Positions 30,491 to 39,524 of a DNA stretch of 64,000 nucleotides are shown here, in pieces; the first letter of the stretch is position 1; every line of letters starts with the position of its first letter. The stretch spans positions 55,534,852 through 55,598,851 of the forward strand of contig NC_090746.1 in the NCBI RefSeq assembly GCF_036898095.1. The letters run 5' to 3'. A program made the position numbers and the translations under genes. The notes beneath the pieces are model-generated. The model was not told the DNA's origin. It saw only the letters and a program-made list of their open reading frames with translations, and did not search any database. The stretch is from Palaemon carinicauda (Eukaryota > Arthropoda > Malacostraca > Decapoda > Palaemonidae).

Positions 30491-30675
30491 GTGAAGTGAA
30501 TCAGTTCACCGGTGTGTGAGGGGGGAGAGGTAGCTAGCTACGCCTCCCCTACCCCCTCGCTAACTAGCGAGAGGGTAGTTAACCCTCGTTAAAAATCTAA
30601 TGGCTCGTCATTTCAGCTACGCCGAAAGTAATACCCTATGTAAATAGCGTGGTTTGTATTTCGGTTACGGAACAA
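30491..30675. repeat. Right inverted terminal repeat of DIRS-D
   Basis: Partner of 22930-23138. It ends with gtatttcggttacggaacaa, directly followed by the left end of DIRS-E. Confidence 0.88.
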
Positions 30676-30866
30676 TTGTATTTTTCCTAACTATACAAAC
30701 CTTAGCTATTTAATATGGGTAATTACTTTTGACATAGCTGAAATGACGAGCCATTAGAATTTTAACGAGGGTTTACTACCTCACCGCTAGTTAGCGGGGG
30801 GTAGGGAGGGGTAGCTTGCTACCCCCCCCCCCCCTTACACACACCTGTGCTGAGTTCACCTTGCTT
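30676..30866. repeat. Left inverted terminal repeat of DIRS-E
   Basis: Inverted copy of 39335-39524. It begins ttgtatttttcctaactatac. The ICR predicts an additional outer segment (aatgacaaattcgtaggta) that is not present at the DIRS-D/E junction. Confidence 0.85.
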
Positions 30867-30911
30867 AGAAGTAGGACTTCACGGGGGATAGGGCTGGCAG
30901 GCAAGTTTGAT

Positions 30912-31011
30912 TAAATAGCTAAGGTTTGTATAGTTAGGAAAAATACAAATTACCTACGAATTTGTCATTTGTTCCGTAACTGAAATACAAACCACGCTAT
31001 TTAATATGGGT
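30912..31011. repeat. Internal complementary region (ICR) of DIRS-E
   Basis: Inverted left end followed by inverted right end (gttccgtaactgaaatacaa), with the joint in gaatttgtcatttgttcc. Laid out as in DIRS-D. Confidence 0.87.
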
Positions 31012-31495
31012 GACAACCCTTAGGAAGGGTGGTAAGTCCCAGCCATTACTGGTTTTTGGCTTTTTTGCCCGGGGACTCAGTATCTGAGTGTGTCAGCACT
31101 CAACAATAAGGAGTCCCTGCACCTCGCTAGCACCTTGCTCTGCAAGGGCTGCGGCCTACATAAGCTGTGTGTGAAGGTATAAATTGTGACTCGTCCTATG
31201 AAGTTGACCTGAAGTCCTTTAGATGGAAACTTTAGGCTAGGACTCTCCCAATACCAACTCGTCAGGGTATGGGGACGTGACAGTATTAGCTTAATACTAG
31301 GAACACAAGGAAACATAGTTTACCTGCAGTGGTTTGAGGTCAGCTGTGCGGAGAACCCAGGATGCTGCTTTCACCAAGAGAGGGGAGGATGAAGAAAAGA
31401 ATAAGGGCCAGACATACCTTTTCATTCATGCAGACTAAAACCGGGTAACAATGCCCTCAACCTTCTGCTACTTGTCCATTAAGGAGCCTGAGGTT
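31012..31495. other. Untranslated 3' part of DIRS-E
   Basis: Matches DIRS-D 23284-23765 with scattered differences. Not coding. Confidence 0.55.
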
Positions 31496-32823
31496 CTAAA
31501 CCACCTGTTGTGCAGCCACCATAGGGCCAATAGAGAACGTATCGAGCCTCCTGTGGGTCACGTCTTGCAGGTAGTGGGCTGTGAAGGTCGTCTGACGCTT
31601 CCACACCCCTGCTTGTAGAACCTGCGTCACTGAGAAGTTCTTTTTGAAGGCCAGGGACAGATGGATTACCCTACGAATCCATGCTGAGATAGTATTCTTG
31701 GTAACCCTCCTCTTTGTCCTCCCAGTGCTTACAAACAATACTTGCACGTGGGGACGAACTGCAGCTGTTCTCTTAAGATATAGCCTCAGACTCCTTACTG
31801 GGCACAGTAGGAGATGGTCTGGGTCATCTGTTACAGAACGAAGACTCGAAATCCGGAAAGAGTCAAACCGAGGGTCCGGCACTCCCGGATTCTAAGTCTT
31901 AGCAATAAACTCAAGGACGAATCTGAACGTTACCTCCCCTATCCCCTTGAATGGGCGATGTCATACGAGAGACCACTAAGTTTACCGACTCGCTTGGCCG
32001 AAGCCAAAGCAAGTAAGAACACCGTCTTCCAAGTCAGGTGGCGATCTGAAGCCTGGCGTAATGGTTCGACTTCCGACTGAGGGCAGGTAAGTTCATAACT
32101 TCGTATGAGTAGGGAAAGTTCCAGCGAAGAAGAAATGTCCACTACTTTGAGCCTGAAGGCAAGACTTAAGGCTGAGCAATAGCCTTTCACTGCCGAGATT
32201 GAAAGGCGCATTTCTTCTCGCAAATACACGAAGAACTCCGCTATTGCTGGAATATTGGCATTGAGTGGAGAGATACCCCTTCCACGACACCAACCACAGA
32301 AAACTCTCCACTTTGCCTGGTAGACCCCTGCGGATGACTTTCGCAGGTGTCCAGACATCCTTTTCGCAACTTGCTGCGAAAATCCTCTCTCTGTGAGGAG
32401 ATGCTGGATAGTCTCCAGGCGTGAAGTCGAAGCGAAGCTACGGCTTTGTGAAAGATGTTGGCGTGTGGTTGTTTGAGTAGCTCGTGTCGTGGAGGGAGTT
32501 CTCTCGGGAGTTCCGTTAGGAGTTGCAGAAGGTCTGGAAACCATTCCACGTGATGCCATAGCGGAGCTATAAGGGTCATCGAGAGATTGACCGATATTCT
32601 GGTCTTGTTGAGTACCCTCCTCATCAGACAGAATGGGGGAAAGGCGTATACGTCGATGTTGTCCCGCTGTTATTGGAAGGCATCTTGCCAGAGTGCCTTG
32701 GGGGCCGGGACTGGGGAGCAGTACAGCGGCAGCTTGAAGTTCAACGCTGTAGCGAACAGATCCACAGTCGGGGAACCCCACAAAGTCAGGACTTTGTTGG
32801 CTACTAGACGATCCAAAGACCAC
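31496..32823 (-). pseudogene. Broken tyrosine recombinase of DIRS-E
   Basis: Frames 31939-32823 and 31496-31882 align with the DIRS-D recombinase. Compared with it, one deletion removes about 19 residues after CPQSEV, and another removes the stretch containing AHDVRG, so the catalytic His and second Arg are gone (VIHLSLAFKKNFSVTQ). A frame break lies between 31882 and 31939. The nucleophile region (TAHYLQDVTHRR) survives. The protein cannot be catalytic. Confidence 0.87.
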
Positions 32824-34080
32824 TCGGTACTCACTATCTGAGACGCTCTGCTCAGACTGTCAGCGAGCACATTCCTCTTGCCTGGAATGAAGCGAGCCGA
32901 TAGTGGAATCGAGTGGACTTCGGTCCATCTCAGTATCTCTACTGCAAGATGGGACAGCTGCTCTGAAAAGGTACCTCCCTGCTTGTTGATGTAAGCCACT
33001 ACTGTGGTGTTGTCGCTCATCACCACCACAGAGTGACCCGCCAGGTATTGTTGGAACTGTTGAAGGGCCAGGAATACAGCCTTCATTTCTAGCAGATTTA
33101 TATGGAGGCACTTTTCTGATTCTGACCACAGGCCTGAGGTCCTGTGGTTCAGAACGTGGACCCCCCACCCTTTCTTTGAGGCATCCGAGAACAGCATCAA
33201 ATCCCGGGGGAAGGACGAGAAGATCCAATCCCTTTCGTAGGTTCTCATCTGTCAACCTCCACTGAAGGTCCATCCGTTCCGCAGGACCCATAGGGACCAT
33301 GACGTCCGGGGAATCGTGTCCTTGATTCCACCGGGACTTGAGTCGCCATTGCAGAGATCTAATTCTGAGGCGACCATTGGGAACTAGACGGGCCAAGGAT
33401 GAGAGGTGACCGAGGAGACGTAACCACGATTGGGCTGGGAGTTCGTCTCGTCTGAGGAAAGGATTCGCGACCCTCCTCAGCCTTGCTATCCTGTCGTCTG
33501 ATGGGAAGGCTTTGTGGAGATTGGTGTCTAAGATGATGCCTAGATATACCAGCCTTTGAGTAGGAAGCAGAGAAGACTTCTCGAGATTTACCATGATCCC
33601 CAGATCTTGGCAAAGTCCCGGAAGTTTGTCTCGGTGTCGAAGAAGGGCCGACTCCGAGTCTGCTAGGATCAGCCAGTCGTCCAGATAACGGAGAAGACGG
33701 ATGCCGATCCTGTGTGCCCACGACGATATTAGGGTGAACACTCTGGTGAAAACCTGAGGTGCTGTGGAGAGACCGAAACACAGCACCTTGAACTGGTAAA
33801 CCTTGTTGTCTAGGCTGAATCTTAATTACTTCCTTGAAGACGGATGGACTGGGATCTGGAAGTACGCGTCCTTCAGGTCCAGTGTACACATGAAGTCTTG
33901 CAGTCTCACTGCAAGTCTGACCATGTCTGCCGTCTCCATGCTGAACGGGGTCTGCTTGACAAACCTGTTCAGAGCTGAGAGGTTGATGACTGGTCTCCAG
34001 CCTCCAGACGCCTTCCTTACAAGAAAGAGTCAACTGAAGAAACCTGGGGACCCGTCGACGACCTCTTAGAGAGCGCCCTT
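32241..34080 (-). pseudogene. RT-RNase H-post-RNase H remnants of DIRS-E
   Basis: Frame 32860-33786 holds the RT from FGLSTAPQVFTRV and RYLDDWLILAD through the thumb, longer than in DIRS-D. A frameshift near 33200 moves RNase H into frame 32670-33248 (LFSDASKKGWG, INLLEMKAV, KRNVLADSLSR). Frame 32241-32624 is the last part. Stops also lie in the motif A region near 33825 and near 34065. Confidence 0.82.
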
Positions 34081-35800
34081 CTTCAACATGGCCTCGACTT
34101 CAGCCCGAAGGGCTTGCCCCCTTGCCGATCCCATGGCAAGGGAGCTCAACGACACTGGATTCGCTGTCAGGGGAGGTAGAAATGTTGTGAACGGGACGCG
34201 ATATCCCTGACTGATTTTGGAAATGGTCCAGGAATCGGCCTCGAGTTGCTGCCACCTGTTTGCGCAACTTTGCAGGCATCCCCCCACTCCCTCTAGGATT
34301 TTTCCCTCCCCTGGAGGACTTTTTGCCTTTCTTGTCCTTGACAGGAAAGGGCTTTGACACCGTTGTCTTTGCTGTTACTGCCGGTTTCCTTGTCTTGGAC
34401 GGGCGAGGTTGTTGAGGTGCTGGAGGTTTATAGGGCTTCGATGTTAGAGCCCTATGTAGGAGAGAGTCCTGGTTGGACTTCCTCCACCTCTCAGCCGCTT
34501 GTTCCACGTCTTTAGGCTCAAACAAATTCCTCCCCAAGATGGAAGAATGTCTGAGCCTGCTGACCTCGGTGCTGGAGACCTTCGTGTGGAATCTCTCAGA
34601 CACCGCATCTCGACGATTCAAGATGGAATTAGCCCACAAGTTCGAGACTTGGTGGGCTAGAAACTCGATGGTACGAGTGCCTGAAAGTAGGAAGGTCTCC
34701 AAGGCCTTCCTGGTGCTCTCCTTGGACAGGTCCTCGGATCGTAACAGGATGCCGAGAGACCCTAGCCAGATGTCCAGCCACGAAGTTGCCTGCATGGGAC
34801 ACTTCGCCACCTTCTCCTGGCTGAGGATCTCTGTAGCCGAGAAAGACACTTGCCGGTTGGAGAGTCTCTCTAGAGGGAACCCCCCGGTAAGCTCTTCCAC
34901 AGAGTGGTGTAAGGGAAGAGCTAAACAAGACTCCTCCATGATCTCGAAGTACCTCTTCTGATGGACACGAGGAGGCGGGAGGAGTTTGTTGCCGGTGCTG
35001 GAACGGCTGGAGGAGGCAAGCTCGGAGAGCTGGCCCTCGACCTTATCTCTGGCACTCTTAACCCTTTGGGACCAAGGCAAAGCTGCGCTGGCCATAGAGG
35101 GTTTTTGAGTACCAAAGACTCGGTCCAAGACCGTGTCATTGCCCTCCCGAGGAGGAATCTTAGGATCCGCGAACCCATTGAGATTCCTCATCAGGGTCAG
35201 AACCTGCCAGAACGCATGCTCTGACTCCTGTAGCTCTCCTCCTGAAGGGCTGGCAGCAAAGTCAACTGTCCCCAAAGGCTCTTCTTGGGGGACTCGTGGA
35301 CATTCTCCGCGAGATTGGCTGGCTCTGGTCTAATCCTTGAGGACGACTTTGGAACAGTCTTAGAGTCCTTCGACTCCCTCCTGGGAGAGATACAGGACTC
35401 CAACAGAGATGGTGGGAGGCTCTTCTCCACCCCTACCTGAGAAGACTTCTCTGCGCAAGGTGGGGTTTCTCCCATTGGTGCGATGGGAGAACGCCTCACC
35501 TCATGTGAATCCCCTGAGGACGGGAAATCCTCGTCCGAAGGGGAGGGAGAGAAAGTCTGGGGGAGGGAGGGAGCCTTCCTCCAAGACTTCTGAGGAGCCA
35601 GCTTAGCCCTTCGAGAAGTCACCACGTCATATACTCCTCTCTTCCTCTTCAGGGGAGTCGAAACTGCCACTGATTTGAGGCCCAGCTCAGAGAAAGCAGG
35701 CTTGAAGGCCTGCATGACCGCTCTGACAAGGGACCCAAACCAGGGCTGCTTACTGACAGCAGCGCTGTCAGAGACTCCCTCTGGAGGGAAGGGGATCGTT
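34081..35800 (-). pseudogene. Gag middle and C-terminal part of DIRS-E
   Basis: Frames 34100-35275 (391 codons) and 35197-35715 match DIRS-D Gag: GELQESEHAFWQVLTLMRNL, then VHQKRYFEIMEESCLALPL, then FLLSGTRTIEFLAHQVSNLW and a Lys/Pro-rich linker. The 391-codon frame joins segments that are out of frame in DIRS-D, so it shows the likely ancestral arrangement better. A helical capsid-like role is inferred. Confidence 0.7.
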
Positions 35801-35934
35801 CAATCTCTAGGAGTAGAAACCAAAACAGGGTCTGCCTGAAAGGAAGAAAAAGAAGGAAAGTTCCTGGACCTATCCGGAGTTCTCCCTCCCTCCGGCGAGT
35901 GCGCTGTTCTGCGCTTGCGGGTGGGGGTGGTGGG

Positions 35935-37790
35935 GGGGGCGATGACGATGACCTGGACGCGCGTTGTCCTGCAGCCTCGCACATGGGATCGCGCTGGGAG
36001 TTGCGCTGGGGGTCGCGCTGGCGCGATGGGATTTTGCCTGGATCGCGCGCAGGTGAGCGATGGCGTGTGGGCGAGCGATGGTGCACAGGCGAAGGAGTGC
36101 GTGGGCGATCGATGGTGTGCAGGGGCGCGTTCTGGAGAATGCAGAGGGCGCGCAGCAGGCTGGTTAAGCGTTTGCGCGCGCGGAGGCGATTGCTCGCACG
36201 CGCAGGTTCTCGAAGAGCCCGTGAGGGCGATAACGTTGGGCGCGCGCAGGGGATGACGATGACCTGGCCGCGCGTTGTCCTGCAGCCTCGCGCTGGGGGT
36301 CGCGCGATGGGATTTTGCCTGGATCGCGCGCGGGCGAGCGATGGCGTGCAGGCGAAGGACCGCGTGGGCGATCGATGGCGCGCAGGGGCACGTTCTGGAG
36401 AATGCAGAGGGCGCGTAGGAAAGCGCTGGCGCGCAGGAGATCGTGGGCGCACAGGTGAGCGCTGGAACTGCAGCTGGTGATCGCTGACGCATTGTCTGAG
36501 GAACAGCAGCTGGAGAGCGCTGGCGTGCAGGAGAACGTTGGCGCGCAGAGGATACCTGGCGCTTAAGGGACTTTAACCCAATGTGTGAAAATCCCTTTTG
36601 CCCCGAAGGGACCGTTGCCCGGGGGGACGCGATGACGATGACCTGGCCACGCCTTGTCCTGCAGCCTCGCGCGTGGGATCGCGCTGGGAGTTGCGCTGGC
36701 GCTCGCGCGATGGGATTTTGCCTGGATCGCGCGCGGGTGATCGTTTGCGAGCGATGACGCGTGGCCGAGCCATGGCGCGCAGGCGAAGGAGCGCGTGGGC
36801 GATCGATGGCGCGCAGGGGCGCGTTCTGGAGAATGCAGAGGGCGCGCAGCAGGCTGGTTAAGTGTTTGCGCGCGCGGAGACGATTGTTCGCGCGCGCAGG
36901 TTCTCGAAGAGCCCGTGAGGGCGATAACGTTGGGCGCGCGCAGGGGATGGCGATGACCTGGCCGCGCGTTGTCCTGCAGCCTCGCGCTGGGGGTCGCGCG
37001 ATGGGATTTTGCCTGGATCGCGCGCGGGCGAGCGATGGCGTGCAGGCGAAGGACCGCGTGGGCGATCGATGGCGCGCAGGGGCACGTTCTGGAGAATGCA
37101 GAGGGCGCGTAGGAAAGCGCTGGCGCGCAGGAGATCATGGGCGCGCAGGTGAGCGCTGGAACTGCAGCTGGTGATCGCTGACGCGTTGTCTGAGGAACAG
37201 CAGCTGGAGAGCGCTGGCGTGCAGGAGAACGTTGGCGCGCAGAGGATACCTGGCGCTTAAGGGACTTTAACCCAATGTGTGAAAATCCCTTTTGCCCCGA
37301 AGGGACCGTTGCCCGGGGGGACGCGATGACGATGACCTGGCCACGCGTTGTCCTGCAGCCTCGCGCGTGGGATCGCGCTGGGAGTTGCGCTGGCGCTCGC
37401 GCGATGGGATTTTGCCTGGATCGCGCGCGGGTGATCGTTTGCGAGCGATGACGCGTGGCCGAGCCATGGCGCGCAGGCGAAGGAGCGCGTGGGCGATCGA
37501 TGGCGCGTTCTGGAGAATGCAGAGGGCGCGCAGCAGGCTGGTTAAGTGTTTGCGCGCGCGGAGACGATTGTTCCCGCGCGCGTGGACGCGCAGGATCCCG
37601 AAGAGCCCGTGAGGGCGATAACGTTGGGCACACGCTGGGGATATCTCCCTTGCGCAGAGGGCGCACATCAGCAACAGGAGAACGCGCAGGGCGTGCGTTG
37701 GTGACTGCGCGCGATGGCGCGTAGGTGAAGGATGGCGAGCAGGCGGGGTCCGGTGGCGCGTCGGCGTTTGAGAGCGCTGGCGAGCAGGGG
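35935..37790 (-). repeat. Higher-order tandem repeat (about 694 bp) in DIRS-E Gag
   Basis: Landmarks recur at about 690-694-bp spacing: gatgacgatgacctgg at 35941, 36631 and 37325; gcaggttctcgaagagcc at 36202 and 36896; gcttaagggactttaaccc at 36561 and 37255. Each unit is made of smaller GC-rich gcgcgcaggcgag-like motifs that read as Arg/Ser/Pro-rich repeats on the minus strand (ARHRSPARDPGKIPS). Confidence 0.82.
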
Positions 37791-39263
37791 AAGAAGTTAT
37801 CTTCCCTCTTGCGCCCAGATCCGAAGATCGTAGGCGCTCAGGAGATCGTTGGCGCGTAGGAGAGTGCTGGCGCGCAGAAGATTGTGGGCGCGCATCAGGA
37901 TGAGGGCGCGCATCAGGATGAGGGCGCGCAGTGGCGCGCTGGTGAGCAGGTGAGTGCTGGCGCGTTGTCTCTGGAACTGCAGCTGGTGATCGCTGACGCG
38001 TTGTCTCAGGAACAGCAGCTGGAGAGAGCTTGCGCGCTGGCGCGCAGGAGAACGTTGGCGCGCAGGGGATGCCTGGCGCTTAAGGGACTTTGACACAATG
38101 TGTGAAAGTCCCTTTTGCCCCGAAGGGACCGTTGCCCGTTTAAAAACAGGATTCGTGGGCGCCCACAGTGCATCAGCGGCCAGGAACGGCGATGGCAGGT
38201 CGGCAGGTCAGCAGGTCTGGCAGGCGAAGGAGATCGCGAACGATCTGCGGAGAGGTCCAGGGATGCAGCTGGAACGGTGGGTGAACGACGGCGAAGTTCC
38301 TCTGCGGCGGACTGCGACGATGATGAACCGAAGAGGCGCCTCCTAACACCCTTGTGAGGTGAAGGAAGGCCTCTACGGCGAAGTGAAAGGCAAGCTTTAC
38401 GCCTTATACGCCCTCTGGCGGCTGTGGGGTCAGCAGGTTGACTATCAGCAGTCCTCCGAAGAGGAGTCTCTGTTAGTGAACTATCCCGAGGGGAAGAATC
38501 ACCTGCAGGAGAGACCGTTGGACTTAGTTCCTCCCTCGAAGGATGTTCGGAGGGGGGAACTAAGCCTTCAGCTACATCAGCAACTTCAGGAGCAGAGGTT
38601 TGGAACAACTCATCAGAAGCCTCTGCCACAACAATGTCGACAATAGACAGAGGATCAACCTCTGCTAAAGTCGGCGACTGTTTGACAGCTGCTCCTAACC
38701 TGATTATGTCAAACAGGGCTTCCTTGGAGGGCGAGCCCTGAAGCCCCAAGGAAGCCCAAAGCTGTAACAGATCATTATTAGACACATTTACATTAGATGA
38801 TAAATTTAAATCCTCCCCGGGGGAGGAGGAGGAGCTGCCTCACTATGGGAGGCAACTCCCTCTCCCAAACCCCGAGATCGGTCAACAGAAATGCGGCCTA
38901 CGCTTTCCACTCGACGGCCTCTCGGAAGAAACCGATCGAGTGGGAGCTCCGGAGGAGGTGTGGGCTACGGAGGAAGAGTCCTTGGGATTTTCTTTCTTCA
39001 AGGAAACCCTTGAAGAAGAAATATCCCGCCTGGACTTCTTCTGCACGCCGGGAAAACCTCTCCCACTGGGAGGTAGACCACTCCCTGCACTCACCACATA
39101 CATTATCTCTCTCACACCGTTGGGCCCTACAGTAAGGACACAAGGTTTGGGGGTCCGTGTCGACCCCTGACATATAAGTTCCACAAGGGCGGTCAGGTAA
39201 ACCGGGACACTTTCGCATCGCAGGGGCCAACTTCACAAACACACTGTCAAAAAGAAAAAGCAA
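37791..39263 (-). pseudogene. Gag N-terminal part of DIRS-E
   Basis: Frame 38898-39263 has the Cys cluster from MRKCPGLPDRPCGTY to ERDNVCGECREW, with all Cys present. A frameshift after SQWERFSRR moves the continuation into frame 38882-39184. Frame 38006-38785 has NNDLLQLWASLGLQGSPSK...LFDIIRLGAAV, the conserved Gag motif, followed by Arg/Ser/Pro-rich sequence. It is repeated identically at about 40556-42028. Confidence 0.72.
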
Positions 39264-39334
39264 ACAAAAGATTAATGGCTGTCAGAGTAGGCGAGGGTGA
39301 CAGCGGACACGTCCATCTAGCACCCGAGCCGAGA

Positions 39335-39524
39335 GCAAAGTGAACTCAGCACAGGTGTGTGTGAGGGAGGGGGGGGGGGTAGCAAGCTACCCTTCCCAAC
39401 CCCCTGCTAACTAGCGGTGGGGTAGTAAACCCTCGTTAAAATTCTAATGGCTCATCATTTCAGCTACGCCGAAAGTAATTACCCATATTAAATAGCGTGG
39501 TTTGTATTTCAGTCACGGAACAAA
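39335..39524. repeat. Right inverted terminal repeat of DIRS-E
   Basis: Partner of 30676-30866. It ends tttgtatttcagtcacggaacaa and then enters flanking sequence (atatttatttcac). A second copy is at 42100-42289 inside the tandem duplication. Confidence 0.87.

Larger units (their letters stand above)
22930..30675 (-). mobile_element. DIRS-D: nearly complete DIRS retrotransposon with RS-rich Gag
   Basis: About 7.75 kb, with inverted terminal repeats (22930-23138 and 30491-30675) and an ICR (23184-23283). Minus-strand order: Gag N-terminus, Arg-Ser-Pro repeat part, Gag C-terminus, RT, RNase H, post-RNase H domain, recombinase. The recombinase frame is intact, but the RT frame has at least three premature stops (near 26461, 25906 and 25742). 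It lies in the large intron of the host gene and its right end directly abuts DIRS-E. Confidence 0.9.
30676..39524 (-). mobile_element. DIRS-E: defective DIRS retrotransposon head to tail with DIRS-D
   Basis: About 8.85 kb, with inverted terminal repeats (30676-30866 and 39335-39524) and an ICR (30912-31011). It is closely related to DIRS-D throughout. The recombinase has lost the HxxR box and part of the core-binding domain, RT and Gag are frameshifted, and the Gag repeat region has expanded as tandem units of about 694 bp. Its left end lacks the outermost 20 bases or so predicted from its own ICR. A near-perfect tandem copy of its Gag half, right end and flank follows at 39661-42425. Confidence 0.88.
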
